Source: JAGTRP01 sp035255045 (GTDB lineage: Bacteria; Pseudomonadota; Gammaproteobacteria; Burkholderiales; Rhodocyclaceae). Taken from it: a DNA stretch of 64,000 nt. A model generated the notes under the pieces. It had not been told where the DNA came from, searched no databases, and saw only the letters and a list, made by a program, of their open reading frames with translations. The first letter of the stretch is position 1; every line of letters starts with the position of its first letter. Shown here piece after piece: positions 41,469 through 51,548 of this stretch. The stretch lies in contig DATFAA010000139.1 in NCBI GenBank assembly GCA_035255045.1, forward strand, positions 1 to 64,000, read 5' to 3'. The translations under genes were made by a program, and so were the position numbers.

Positions 41469-42622
41469 CCGCTCCGCCCGCCAACCCGGAAGTCCCCAAG
41501 AACAACAACGCCAAGCGCCGCCGCGTCATGCTCGTCATCGCCACCATCTTCGTGCTGGCGGGCCTGGGCTTCGGCCTCTACTGGTTCCTGGTGGCCCGCT
41601 TCTACGAGGGCACCGACAACGCTTACGTCCAGGGCAACGTGGTCCAGGTGACCCCCCAGATCGCCGGCACGGTGCTCAAGATCTACGCCGACGACACCGA
41701 TTCCGTGCGGGCCGGCCAGCCCCTGGTGGCCCTCGATCCGGCCGACGCCCGGGTGGCCGCGGCCCAGGCCGAGGCCCAGTTGGCCCAGACGGTGCGGGAG
41801 GTGCGCACCCTCTACGCCAACCTCGGCCAGGCCGAGGCCAACCTCTCCCAGCGCCAGGCGGACCTGGCCAAGGCCCAGGACGACCTCGCCCGGCGCCGCG
41901 CCCTGGCCGGCACCGGCGCCGTCTCCGGCGAGGAGCTGCGCCACGCCGAAGCGGCGGTGAGCGCGGCCCGCGCCGCCGTGGATGCGGCCCGGGAACAGCT
42001 GGTCTCCGGCCGGGCCCTGACCTCCGGCACCAGCGTCCGGGAGCATCCCAATGTCCAGCGGGCCGCCGCCCGGGTGCGGGAAACCCTGCTGGCGGTGCAG
42101 CGTTCCACCCTCATGGCGCCGGTGGACGGCCAGGTGGCCAAGCGCAGCGTCCAGGTGGGCCAGCGGGTCAGCCCCGGGGCCCCCCTGATGGCGGTCATCC
42201 CCCTCAACCGCCTGTGGGTCGATGCCAATTTCAAGGAAGGCCAGCTGCGGGACATGCGGGTCGGGCAGCCGGTAACCCTGACCTCCGACCTCTACGGCGG
42301 TTCGGTCAAGTACGACGGCCGAGTGGTGGGGCTGGCCGCCGGCACCGGCGGGGCCTTCGCCCTGCTGCCGGCCCAGAACGCCACCGGCAACTGGATCAAG
42401 GTGGTGCAGCGGGTGCCGGTGCGCATCAGCCTGGACGAGAAGCAGCTGGCCGAGCATCCCCTGCGGGTCGGCCTCTCCATGCAGGCCGAGGTGGATCTCC
42501 ATGACCGCCAGGGGGCGCCCCTGGCCACCGCCCGGGAGACGGCGGTCTACAGTACCGGGACCCCCGAGGACCGGGAGGCCCAGGCCCGGATCGAGGCCAT
42601 CATCGCCGCCAACCTCAAGTGA
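41465..42622 (+). CDS. EmrA/HlyD-family adaptor of MFS multidrug pump
   Basis: A 385-aa membrane-fusion protein: membrane anchor at residues 21-43, lipoyl domain (YVQGNVVQVTPQIAGTVLKI, with the EmrA TDNAYVQGN motif), long helical hairpin (about 85-190), second lipoyl half (LMAPVDGQVAKRSVQVGQRV) and barrel (LWVDANFKEGQLRDMRVGQ). This pairs with DHA2 transporters. It overlaps both neighbours by four bases. Confidence 0.94.
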   Translation: MTAPPANPEVPKNNNAKRRRVMLVIATIFVLAGLGFGLYWFLVARFYEGTDNAYVQGNVVQVTPQIAGTVLKIYADDTDSVRAGQPLVALDPADARVAAAQAEAQLAQTVREVRTLYANLGQAEANLSQRQADLAKAQDDLARRRALAGTGAVSGEELRHAEAAVSAARAAVDAAREQLVSGRALTSGTSVREHPNVQRAAARVRETLLAVQRSTLMAPVDGQVAKRSVQVGQRVSPGAPLMAVIPLNRLWVDANFKEGQLRDMRVGQPVTLTSDLYGGSVKYDGRVVGLAAGTGGAFALLPAQNATGNWIKVVQRVPVRISLDEKQLAEHPLRVGLSMQAEVDLHDRQGAPLATARETAVYSTGTPEDREAQARIEAIIAANLK

Positions 42623-44157
42623 CCCGCGTCGGCGCTCCCCCGGCCCTCCACGGCCTGCCCCTGGCGCTGCTGACGGTGGCGGCGTCCCTGTCCACCTTCA
42701 TGGAAATCCTCGACATGACGGTGGTGAATGTCTCGGTGCCGACCATCGCCGGGGCGCTGGGGGTATCCGCCAACCAGGGTACCTGGATCATCAGCGCCTA
42801 CTCGGTGGCCGCCGCCATCGCCGTGCCCCTCACCGGCTGGCTGGCCCGGCGCCTGGGGGAGGCGCGGCTTTTCGTCTATTCGGTCCTGGCCTTCACCCTG
42901 GTTTCGACCATGGCGGCCTTTTCCCAGAACCTGCCGACCCTGGTGGCCTTCCGGCTGCTCCAGGGCTTCGTCTCCGGCCCCATGGTGCCCTTGTCCCAGA
43001 CCCTGCTGGTGCGCAGCTATCCCAAGGAGAAGCGGGGCGGGGCCATGGCCTTGTGGGCGATGACGGTCATCCTGGCCCCCATCTGCGGGCCCCTCCTGGG
43101 GGGCTGGATCAGCGACAACTACCACTGGTCGTGGATCTTCCTCATCAACATCCCCATCGGGCTGTTCGGCGCCATCACGGTCGGGATCCTGATGCGGCAC
43201 CGGGATTCCCCCATTTCCCGCATCCCCCTGGACCGGATCGGGCTGGCGCTCATGGTGGTGGGGGTGGGCAGCCTGCAGCTCATGCTGGAAACCGGCCGGG
43301 ACTACGACTGGTTCAATTCCCCCTTCATCGTCACCCTGGGGATCATGGCCCTGGTGGCCCTGACCTTCTTCGTCGCCTGGGGCTGGCTCACCGAGCATTC
43401 CATCGTCGATCTCCACCTCTTCCGGGACGTCAATTTCCGCTACGGGGTGATCCTGCTGGCGGTGGGGTTCATGACCTACTTCGGCTCGGTGGTGGTCTTC
43501 CCCCTCTGGCTGCAGACGGTGATGGGCTACACCCCGGCCCAGGCCGGCATGGCGACGGCCCCGGTGGGGGTCTTCACGCTGATCCTGTCGCCCATCATCG
43601 GCCGCAACATCGCCAGGCTCGACCTGCGCATCCTGGCCACCACCGCCTTCACCGTCATGGGGGCCGTCTCCTTGTGGAACAGCACCATGACCCTGGACGT
43701 GGGCTTCTGGGACGTGGTGGCGCCGCGCCTGGTGCAAGGCATCGGCCTGGCCTGCTTCTTCCTGCCGGTGCAGGCGCTGATGCTGTCCAACATCACGCCG
43801 GACCACATGGCGGCCGCCTCCGGCCTCTCTAATTTTCTGCGCACCTTGGGGGCGGCCCTGGGGACGGCCATCAGCGTCACCACCTGGGACCATCTGGCCA
43901 CCAGCACCCGGGCCCAGCTGGTGGAGCATGTGAATGCCTACAACCCGGCCAGCCTCGCCTACCTGGACCGCCTGCAGTCCAACGGCCTAACCCAGGAACA
44001 GGCCTACGCGGTGGTGGAGCGCACCCTGTCGGCCCAGAGCTACATGGTGGCGACCAACGATTTCTTCCTGTACAGCGCGGTGCTGTTCTTCATGCTCACC
44101 GGGCTGGTGTGGCTGACCCGGCCGACGAAGGGGGCGACGGTGGCCGCCGGGCACTAG
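42619..44157 (+). CDS. EmrB-type DHA2 family MFS multidrug transporter
   Basis: A 512-aa major facilitator with about 14 membrane helices. Motif D1-like LDMTVVNVSVPTIAG in helix 1 and motif C-like GPLLGGWI in helix 5 identify a drug:H+ antiporter of the DHA2 group. It starts at GTG (42619), overlapping the adaptor gene. Its stop codon TAG (44155-44157) lies inside the left terminal repeat of the element at 44154-44426, so the element may have replaced the original end of the gene. Confidence 0.93.
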   Translation: MTRVGAPPALHGLPLALLTVAASLSTFMEILDMTVVNVSVPTIAGALGVSANQGTWIISAYSVAAAIAVPLTGWLARRLGEARLFVYSVLAFTLVSTMAAFSQNLPTLVAFRLLQGFVSGPMVPLSQTLLVRSYPKEKRGGAMALWAMTVILAPICGPLLGGWISDNYHWSWIFLINIPIGLFGAITVGILMRHRDSPISRIPLDRIGLALMVVGVGSLQLMLETGRDYDWFNSPFIVTLGIMALVALTFFVAWGWLTEHSIVDLHLFRDVNFRYGVILLAVGFMTYFGSVVVFPLWLQTVMGYTPAQAGMATAPVGVFTLILSPIIGRNIARLDLRILATTAFTVMGAVSLWNSTMTLDVGFWDVVAPRLVQGIGLACFFLPVQALMLSNITPDHMAAASGLSNFLRTLGAALGTAISVTTWDHLATSTRAQLVEHVNAYNPASLAYLDRLQSNGLTQEQAYAVVERTLSAQSYMVATNDFFLYSAVLFFMLTGLVWLTRPTKGATVAAGH

Positions 44158-44426
44158 AGCTTGTTAGGGACTATGCCGTGGGCGCGTTCGGGGTTGCCCG
44201 GGATGCAGCGCAAGGCGCGGCGGCGCAGGCCGTAGTGATCTACGGCAAGCCGCCTCAACGCGGCGATGCGCCCGGGCAACCCCGAACCCTTCGGGCAGCC
44301 CCTTGGCCGGGCCGGCTGCCGCGTTGCGGCTCGCTCATTTGGCCCGCCAAACCGCGCTCGCCGCGCCTTGCCCCCGGCCCGGCCAAGGGGCAGCGCGCCC
44401 ATGTCATAGTCCCTAGCAAGCTCTAG
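44154..44426. repeat. MITE-like element with 22-bp terminal inverted repeats
   Basis: A 273-bp non-coding element bounded by inverted repeats of 22 bp with one mismatch (44154-44175 and 44405-44426; core AGCTTGYTAGGGACTATG). The similarity continues inward (GGGCGCG on both arms, GCAAGGCGCGGCG further in), so the whole unit is a long imperfect palindrome. Its ends carry CTAG, which supplies the stop codons of both flanking genes. There is no transposase; it would have to be moved in trans. No second copy is in this window. Confidence 0.7.
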
Positions 44427-44662
44427 GAGCGGAAGGTGGGAGGAGCCGGGCAGACGCTGGTGCCGACCATGTCGGAAGGGTCGGCCATGAGGGAATAGTT
44501 GAGGCTGTCCCGCACCGTGATCACGGCGATCACTGCGACGCTTATGGCGATGATGACCTGGACGCACAGCTTGGCGACCTTGATGGCGTCGCTGCCCTGG
44601 TCCTCGATCTCCCGGGAGACCAGGACGCCCGATTCGTATTTCTCGCGGATGATTTTCGTCAT
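44423..44662 (-). CDS. Small single-pass membrane protein
   Basis: A 79-aa protein with one clear helix (VAKLCVQVIIAISVAVIAVITV, about residues 29-50) between a charged N-terminus and a short tail (SDMVGTSVCPAPPTFRS). Not recognised. Its stop codon (44423-44425) lies in the right terminal repeat of the adjacent element, so the true C-terminus may have been changed. Confidence 0.55.
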   Translation of the reverse strand: MTKIIREKYESGVLVSREIEDQGSDAIKVAKLCVQVIIAISVAVIAVITVRDSLNYSLMADPSDMVGTSVCPAPPTFRS

Positions 44663-44713
44663 GCCTCAATCTGTACCACAAAATCCTCCGGGAATGCGAG
44701 AGGGGCCATTACC

Positions 44714-45040
44714 TTAGTGCCTTTCCCAACGGCCCCCCCGCTCCCGCCAGTAGGAACCTTCCCGCTGCCACTGGTGGGGCCGCCAGGCATAGCCCGGGCG
44801 GGGAGCTTCCCAGCGGCCGGGGTGCCATTCGTGGTGCCGGCCGCTCCAGCCCCAGAAACCGTCGATCCAGATATAGCCCGGTGCCGGCGCCACGCCCACC
44901 ACCTCGACCCGGGGCGGCGGCGGCGCCACCATCACCGGCTGATTGACGTAGTAGGGTTCCGGCGGCGCCACCACGCAGCCTCCCAAAACGGCGCTTCCCA
45001 CGGCGATGGCGGAAGCGGCAAGCCATCCCTTGACCCTCAT
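44714..45040 (-). CDS. Small lipoprotein with aromatic (YxWxxGxW-like) repeats
   Basis: A 108-aa exported lipoprotein: signal MRVKGWLAASAIAVGSAVLGGC with lipobox LGGC, a Pro-rich stretch, then Trp/His/Gly-rich repeats (GYIWIDGFWGWSGRHHEWHPGRW; GYAWRPHQWQREGSYW) of the YXWGXW family. Start ATG 45040 has AAGGA upstream. Function unknown; such proteins sit in the cell envelope. Confidence 0.82.
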   Translation of the reverse strand: MRVKGWLAASAIAVGSAVLGGCVVAPPEPYYVNQPVMVAPPPPRVEVVGVAPAPGYIWIDGFWGWSGRHHEWHPGRWEAPRPGYAWRPHQWQREGSYWRERGGRWERH

Positions 45041-45222
45041 GATCCTTCTCCTTTGATAGCGATAGCCGCCAAGACGATTCGGCGCGGCTATATTCAATCT
45101 AGCTCAAGCCTCCACCCGCGGGCTGTAAGAATGGGTAAGGATTTGTAAGGTGGGTGGGGGTGCGGGGGAACGTCTGGGGGCACTCCCTACCTAATCAAGG
45201 CATTCACCGTAACGGGGGCAGC

Positions 45223-45498
45223 ATGGACACAGCGATCCACACCATGAACGACTTGTTCGCCCAGTTGGGCTTGCCGGCGGAGGACGGGGAAATCGACCGC
45301 TTCATCGCCGCCCACAATCCCGTGCCGGAGGGGGTCAGGTTGCACGAGGCAGATTTCTGGTCGCCAGCCCAGGCCGACTTCCTGCGGGAGGAGGTGTCCG
45401 AGGACTCGGAGTGGGCCGAATTGATCGAACACCTCAATGTCCAGCTGCGGGCCCCGGCCACCGAATTTCCGGGAGCGGTGACCCGCGATCCGGTTTAA
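45223..45498 (+). CDS. DUF2789 family protein
   Basis: A 91-aa soluble protein whose start (MDTAIHTMNDLFAQLGLPAEDGEIDRFIAAH) and LHEADFWSPAQADFLREE match the DUF2789 family as I remember it. The function of the family is unknown. GGGGGCAGC lies before the ATG at 45223. Its stop overlaps the convergent HIT gene by four bases. Confidence 0.8.
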   Translation: MDTAIHTMNDLFAQLGLPAEDGEIDRFIAAHNPVPEGVRLHEADFWSPAQADFLREEVSEDSEWAELIEHLNVQLRAPATEFPGAVTRDPV

Positions 45499-45899
45499 AG
45501 CACGATGCGGCCGGCCAGGTCGCGCAATTCCTCGATGGGGGGATTCTTCCGCGGCCAGATGAGCCCGACCCCGTCGTCCTTGTGGCGGGGCAGGACGTGC
45601 AGGTGCAGGTGGGGAACCGTCTGCCAGCCGGCTGCCTTGTTGGCCTGGAGCAGGGTCAGGCCCTCCGGCCGGAAGGCCTGGTCCACCGCCTTGGCGATGC
45701 GGTGGGCGGCCCGGAAGAGGGCGGCCACGGCGGTTTCGTCGGCGTCGAGCAGGGTCTCGTAGGGCCTGCGGGTGGCGACGATGACATGGCCGGGATTGAC
45801 CTGGCCTGCGTCCATGAAGGCGAAGACATGCTCGTCCTCGTAGACCTTGGCGCAGGGCAGCTCGCCGCTCATGAGCCGTTCGAATATGGTCTGGGTCAT
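45495..45899 (-). CDS. HIT-domain nucleotide hydrolase/transferase
   Basis: A 134-aa histidine-triad protein with the motif HLHLHVLP and an HINT/FHIT-like N-terminus (FERLMSGELPCAKVYEDEHVFAFMD). HIT proteins hydrolyse nucleoside phosphoramidates or dinucleotides in the cytoplasm. The ATG at 45899 gives the expected start (MTQTIFERLM) with AAGGAAAGAG upstream. Confidence 0.92.
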   Translation of the reverse strand: MTQTIFERLMSGELPCAKVYEDEHVFAFMDAGQVNPGHVIVATRRPYETLLDADETAVAALFRAAHRIAKAVDQAFRPEGLTLLQANKAAGWQTVPHLHLHVLPRHKDDGVGLIWPRKNPPIEELRDLAGRIVL

Positions 45900-45919
45900 C
45901 TCTCTTTCCTTGTCGTTGC

Positions 45920-46894
45920 TTAGGGATTGGCGCACTGCCTGACCTCGGCGTCCCCGGCCCGGCCGCAGGGGGTTTGGCTGCCAGGGGCGGGCCGGGGCGT
46001 GCCGGCCTCGTCCATGCGGGCGGCCACCGTGTCCCAGGCCACCACCCCCTGGCGGTCCACCGTCACCCGCAGCAGCCAGCCCAGGCGGGCCTCCGGGCTA
46101 GCGAAGCCATCGAAGACGAAATTGCCCAGACTGTAGACGATGGGACGCCCCCGGTAGTACTCGGCTCCCTGGGTGACATGGGGATGGCCGCCCACCACCA
46201 TGTCGGCGCCGGCGTCGATCATGGTCCGGGCCAGCTCACGCTGGCGCTCGCCGGGCCCGGGCTCCCGCTCCCAGCCCCAGTGCATGAAGGGGATCACCAG
46301 GTCGGCCCCGGCGGCCCGGGCGGCCCGGATGTCGGCGACGACCTGGCTATCCTCGCTCCAGGCGACGCCGGGCCAGTCGGGACCGGCCTCGAAGGAGCGG
46401 GGCTTGAACTCGCTGTAGCCCAGCACGGCGATGCGCAGCCCCCCCTTCTCGATCCACAGGGGAGCGTGGGCGGCGGCCAGGTCGCGGCCGCCGCCGAAGG
46501 AGCGGATGCCGCTCTTTTCCAGATAGTCCAGGGTTTCGACGAAGGCCGCCTTGCCGTAGTCGCCGGCGTGGTTGTTGGAGACCGCCAGGGCGTTGAAGCG
46601 GCCCTTCAGCACTTCCAGCACCCGGGGATGGGCGCGGAAGGTGTAGATTTTGTTGTCCAGGGCCTTGCCGCCGGTGGCGATGGGGCATTCCAGGTTGCCG
46701 ATGGCGTAGTCGGCATCGGCCAGCAGGGGCGCGAAGGCGGCCAGGGGGTCGCCGCCGGCGGCGATGGTGCGGCCCGGGCCGTCGTCCAGCATGATGTCGC
46801 CGGCGAAGACCAGGTGCACCGGCTCGGCCCGGCCGGCGCCGGCGTGGAGGAAGAGGGCGGCGGCCAGGCCCAGGCAGGAGAGCAGCGCTTTCAT
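45920..46894 (-). CDS. CapA/PgsA-family metallophosphatase-like exported protein
   Basis: A 324-aa exported protein of the CapA (poly-gamma-glutamate synthesis) family with a calcineurin-like fold: signal peptide (ending AGRA), HLVFAGDIMLDDGPG, NLECPIA, VSNNHAGDYG, MHWGWE and GGHPHVTQ, the usual metal-site motifs. No capB or capC is nearby, so capsule synthesis is unlikely. It overlaps the small exported protein gene upstream by four bases. Confidence 0.87.
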   Translation of the reverse strand: MKALLSCLGLAAALFLHAGAGRAEPVHLVFAGDIMLDDGPGRTIAAGGDPLAAFAPLLADADYAIGNLECPIATGGKALDNKIYTFRAHPRVLEVLKGRFNALAVSNNHAGDYGKAAFVETLDYLEKSGIRSFGGGRDLAAAHAPLWIEKGGLRIAVLGYSEFKPRSFEAGPDWPGVAWSEDSQVVADIRAARAAGADLVIPFMHWGWEREPGPGERQRELARTMIDAGADMVVGGHPHVTQGAEYYRGRPIVYSLGNFVFDGFASPEARLGWLLRVTVDRQGVVAWDTVAARMDEAGTPRPAPGSQTPCGRAGDAEVRQCANP

Positions 46895-47295
46895 GGGGCG
46901 CTTCTGGTCCCGGGCTGCAGCTCGCACCAGTACTGGAGTTCGCCGTCCCGCAGGGGCTCGTAGACGAAGTGCAGGCCGGTGAAGCCGTAAGGTTTGCCGG
47001 CGCCGTTGGCGGGCGGGTAGGGGTAGGTGGCCTGGTGGATGAGCACCGGGCTGTCGTCCCGGTCGGCGTAGGTGTAGATCTTGATGGCCCCGAGGTCGGC
47101 GGGCACGGTCTGGAGGGTCACCCGGAAGCGGAAGTAGGACCCCACCTGAATGCTCGGCACCGGGTAGGGCGACTTGGCCGGCTGGGCGACCAGGGTCCGG
47201 GTCTCGCCGCCGTAGGTGTAGTGGCAGGCGACGGCCTGGGCCGCGGCGGGCAAGGGCAGGGCGAGGGCCAGCAGGACAGGGTGGAACTTCGGCAC
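46891..47295 (-). CDS. Small exported beta-rich protein of unknown function
   Basis: A 134-aa protein with an apparent signal peptide (LLALALPLPAAAQAVA) and two cysteines in the mature part (ACHYTYGGE; QYWCELQ), probably a disulfide-bonded beta domain. I do not recognise the family. The best start is GTG at 47295, five bases after the HDOD gene's stop, but no Shine-Dalgarno is evident. Overlap with the CapA-like gene (46891-46894) supports co-expression. Confidence 0.65.
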   Translation of the reverse strand: MPKFHPVLLALALPLPAAAQAVACHYTYGGETRTLVAQPAKSPYPVPSIQVGSYFRFRVTLQTVPADLGAIKIYTYADRDDSPVLIHQATYPYPPANGAGKPYGFTGLHFVYEPLRDGELQYWCELQPGTRSAP

Positions 47296-47300
47296 GGGTT

Positions 47301-48146
47301 TCAGAACTTGAGGGCGGCGATCAGGGATTGTACTTCGTCGGCCGATTCTTCCAGGATGCCGGCCAGGGTCTCCTCGCCGACGGCCATGTCGATGGTGGCG
47401 GCCGGCTGCGGGCCGCCGTCCCGAAGTTGCCGCCGGGGCGACCGGGTCGATGTCAGGCTGTCGGCCAGCAGCAGGGTGTCCGCCAGACTCCTGGGCGGCA
47501 GGGCCTGGTAGCCGGGCCAGAAGTCCTCCATGGCGGCCCGGATCGACGCGGGCACTCCCAGGGCCTTCAGCACGGCTCGGCAGATTTCCTCTTCGCCTCC
47601 CGCACTGTCCGCCGGGGCTTCCTCCAGCAGGGAAGGGTAACGTCCCAGCCGGGAGAGCAGGTAGAAGCAGCCCACTTCGTGCACGATGCCGGCGAACAGG
47701 GCGGTTTCCGGGTCGAGGCGGGTCACCCGCCGGGCGATGACCCGAGCCAGGGCGGCGACCTGGGTGGTGTGCTCCCACAGCTGTTCGGCCAGGGCCCGGT
47801 GGTCGGGCCGGCACAGGGCGCCGGCCATCTGCCGTGCCGCCATGGCGGTGGCGAGGCAGCGCAGGGCGGGAAAGCCGAGGCGGGAGATGGCGGCCCGCAC
47901 CTGGGTGATCTCCCGGCCGCTCCGGTTGTAAGCCAGGGAATTGGCGATGGCCACGGCCTTCGCCGCCAGCAGGGGTTCCGACTGCACCACCCGGGCCGCT
48001 GTATCGATGTGGCAGTCCGGGTCGTCCAGGGCTTCCTTGACCTTCAGGGCGACCCGGAAACTGGTCGGGAAAGCCAGCTCGCCGCGGGCGGCTTCGTCAG
48101 CGATGATTTTCAGGGCTCGGGGTCTGTCCATGGCGAGCGCCATCAT
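47301..48146 (-). CDS. HDOD-domain protein
   Basis: A 281-aa protein with an HDOD domain (FPTSFRVALKVKEALDDPDCHIDTAARVVQSEPLLAAKAVAIANS ... AISRLGFPALRCLA ... FAGIVHEVGCFYLLSR). HDOD proteins act in signalling and stress responses, without the HD catalytic pair (here HE rather than HD). Two ATG codons at 48146 and 48143, and a third at 48131, are possible starts. Confidence 0.88.
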   Translation of the reverse strand: MMALAMDRPRALKIIADEAARGELAFPTSFRVALKVKEALDDPDCHIDTAARVVQSEPLLAAKAVAIANSLAYNRSGREITQVRAAISRLGFPALRCLATAMAARQMAGALCRPDHRALAEQLWEHTTQVAALARVIARRVTRLDPETALFAGIVHEVGCFYLLSRLGRYPSLLEEAPADSAGGEEEICRAVLKALGVPASIRAAMEDFWPGYQALPPRSLADTLLLADSLTSTRSPRRQLRDGGPQPAATIDMAVGEETLAGILEESADEVQSLIAALKF

Positions 48147-48163
48147 AACCCCGGCCCCGATTG

Positions 48164-48988
48164 CTATGCCAGGCGCTTGACGATCTCGGTGGTGAGGGCG
48201 GCCTGGTTCATGCAGTAGAAATGCAGGCCGGGTGCCCCGCCCGCCAGCAGGCGCTGGCAGAGCTCGGTGACCACGTCGAGGCCGAAGGCCCGGATGGAGT
48301 CGGCGTCGTCGCCGTAGCTCTCGAATTTCTTCCGCATCCAGCGCGGGATGTCGGCGCCGCAGGCATCCGAGAAGCGGGCCAGCTTGGAGAAGCTGGAAAT
48401 GGGCATGATGCCGGGCACGATGGGAATCTCCACCCCCAGGGCCCGGGCCTCGTCCACGAAGTGGAAATAGGCGTCGGCGTTGTAGAAATACTGGGTGATG
48501 GCGGAATTGGCGCCGGCATCGACCTTGCGCTTGAAGTTGAGCAGGTCGTCCTTCGGCGACCTGGCCTGGGGGTGCCATTCCGGGTAGGCGGCGACTTCGA
48601 TGTCGAACCAGTCGCCGGTTTCCCGGCGGATGAATTCGACCAGCTCGTTGGCGTAGCGCAGTTCGCCCGGATCGGCCATGCCGGAGGGCAGGTCGCCCCG
48701 CAGGGCGACGATGCGGCGGATGCCTTCGGCCCGGTATTCCTCGAGGATTTCCTTGATGCCGGCCCGGGTGGAGCCGATGCAGGAAAGGTGGGGGGCCGCG
48801 GAGAGCCCTTCGGCGACGATGTCCTTGACGATGGCGAAGGTGCGCTCCCGGGTGGAGCCGCCGGCGCCGTAGGTGACCGAGAAGAAGGCCGGCCGTAGCT
48901 CAGCCAGCTTCTTGCGGGTGGCGGCGAGCTTGTCGACGCCTTCCGCCGTCTGGGGCGGGAAAAATTCGATGGAAAGTTCGGTTGTCAT
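48164..48988 (-). CDS. metF: 5,10-methylenetetrahydrofolate reductase
   Basis: A 274-aa flavoprotein that reduces methylene-THF to methyl-THF for methionine synthesis. Conserved segments include SIEFFPPQT (catalytic Glu region), FFSVTYGAGGSTRERT, LRGDLP and AITQYFYNADAYFHF. It is the last gene of a run tlyA-metF behind ahcY and overlaps tlyA by four bases, so it may share the ahcY transcript and the SAH riboswitch. Confidence 0.96.
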   Translation of the reverse strand: MTTELSIEFFPPQTAEGVDKLAATRKKLAELRPAFFSVTYGAGGSTRERTFAIVKDIVAEGLSAAPHLSCIGSTRAGIKEILEEYRAEGIRRIVALRGDLPSGMADPGELRYANELVEFIRRETGDWFDIEVAAYPEWHPQARSPKDDLLNFKRKVDAGANSAITQYFYNADAYFHFVDEARALGVEIPIVPGIMPISSFSKLARFSDACGADIPRWMRKKFESYGDDADSIRAFGLDVVTELCQRLLAGGAPGLHFYCMNQAALTTEIVKRLA

Positions 48989-49728
48989 TGTGTGAGCCAG
49001 ATGAAGAATTCGCGGTTGCCGTCGCCGCCGGTGATGGGGCTGTCGAACCAGCCCCGGACCGTGAGACCGGCATCTGCCGCCGCCTGCCGCAGCTTGTCCT
49101 CGACTTCGGCGTAGAGGGCCGGGTCGCGCACGATGCCGCCCTTGGCGAGGCCCTGGGGACCGACCTCGAACTGGGGTTTGACCAGCAGCAGCATGTCTCC
49201 GCCTTCACCGAGCAGGACCGGCAACTGGGGCAGGACCAGGGTGAGGGAAATGAAGGAGACGTCGGCGACGATGAGATCGAAGCCTGCCGCCGGCCGTTGT
49301 CCGCCCAGGTCGGCGGGGGCCAGGGCCCGGCAATTGACGCCTTCGATGCAGGTCACCCGCCCGTCGTCCCGCAGCCGGGGATGGAGCTGGCCGTGGCCGA
49401 CGTCTACCCCCACTAGCCGGGCGGCGCCGGCCTGCAGCAGGCAGTCGGTGAAGCCGCCGGTGGATTGGCCCACGTCCAGGCAGACGCGGCCGGCGACGGC
49501 GACGCCGCTGGCCGCCAGGGCCCCGGCCAGCTTGAGGCCGCCCCGGGACACGAAGCGGTCGGCCGGGTCGGCCTCCACCGTCAGGTCGGCAGCCGACGGC
49601 AGGTCCTGGGCCGGCTTGGCGACCGGGTTCCCGGCCCAGCGCACCCGGCCGGCGCCGATGAGACGCTGGGCGGCGGTGCGGGAAGCGGCCAGGCCGGCTT
49701 CCACCAGGAGCTGGTCGGCCCGGGGCAC
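48985..49728 (-). CDS. TlyA-family S4/FtsJ methyltransferase
   Basis: A 247-aa protein with an N-terminal S4 RNA-binding domain (RADQLLVEAGLAASRTAAQRLI) and a Rossmann methyltransferase of the FtsJ/RrmJ type (CLDVGQSTGGFTDCLLQAGA ... DLIVADVSFISL). TlyA enzymes 2'-O-methylate rRNA; some are hemolysin-annotated. It uses SAM, which suits its place between ahcY and metF. Confidence 0.92.
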   Translation of the reverse strand: MPRADQLLVEAGLAASRTAAQRLIGAGRVRWAGNPVAKPAQDLPSAADLTVEADPADRFVSRGGLKLAGALAASGVAVAGRVCLDVGQSTGGFTDCLLQAGAARLVGVDVGHGQLHPRLRDDGRVTCIEGVNCRALAPADLGGQRPAAGFDLIVADVSFISLTLVLPQLPVLLGEGGDMLLLVKPQFEVGPQGLAKGGIVRDPALYAEVEDKLRQAAADAGLTVRGWFDSPITGGDGNREFFIWLTQ

Positions 49729-49730
49729 GG

Positions 49731-50081
49731 TCAGTCCTCCTGCCTGGGCAGCAGGAGGGAGCTCAGCACCCAGGAAATGACGCTGTAGACGATGGAGCCC
49801 AGCAGGGCGGACCAGAAGCCGCCCACCGCGAAACCTTCGATCAGCGCCGCCGCCAGCTGAAAGAGGGCGGCGTTGATGACGAAGATGAAGAGCCCCAGGG
49901 TGAGGAGCGTCACCGGCAGGGTGAGGAGCACCAGGATGGGCCGCAGGACGGCATTGACCAGTCCCAGCACCAGGGCCGCCATGAAGGCGGCCCCCAGGCT
50001 CGCCACCTGGATCGACGGCACGACGTAGGGCAGGGCCATGAGCGCCGCAGCGTTGACGATCCAGAGGACGAGGAGGCGCAT
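49731..50081 (-). CDS. Phage-holin-family / YvlD-like membrane protein
   Basis: A 116-aa membrane protein with four hydrophobic helices and the family pattern VLGLVNAVLRPILVLLTLPVTLLTLGLFIFVINAALF. Function unknown despite the name. It lies two bases upstream of tlyA and four bases behind ahcY, inside the SAM-cycle operon. Confidence 0.88.
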   Translation of the reverse strand: MRLLVLWIVNAAALMALPYVVPSIQVASLGAAFMAALVLGLVNAVLRPILVLLTLPVTLLTLGLFIFVINAALFQLAAALIEGFAVGGFWSALLGSIVYSVISWVLSSLLLPRQED

Positions 50082-50085
50082 GGTC

Positions 50086-51486
<1,401 letters not shown>

Positions 51487-51548
51487 AGTAAGCTCCTTCT
51501 GTGGCCGGGCAGGATGCTCACCCGGCATCCCGTGCCCGGCACGGGTTG

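Noticed and set aside
44109..44681. Protein-coding frames inside the inverted-repeat element
   Set aside because: Frames on both strands run through the repeat ends with no homology or ribosome-binding site; the palindromic structure explains the openness.
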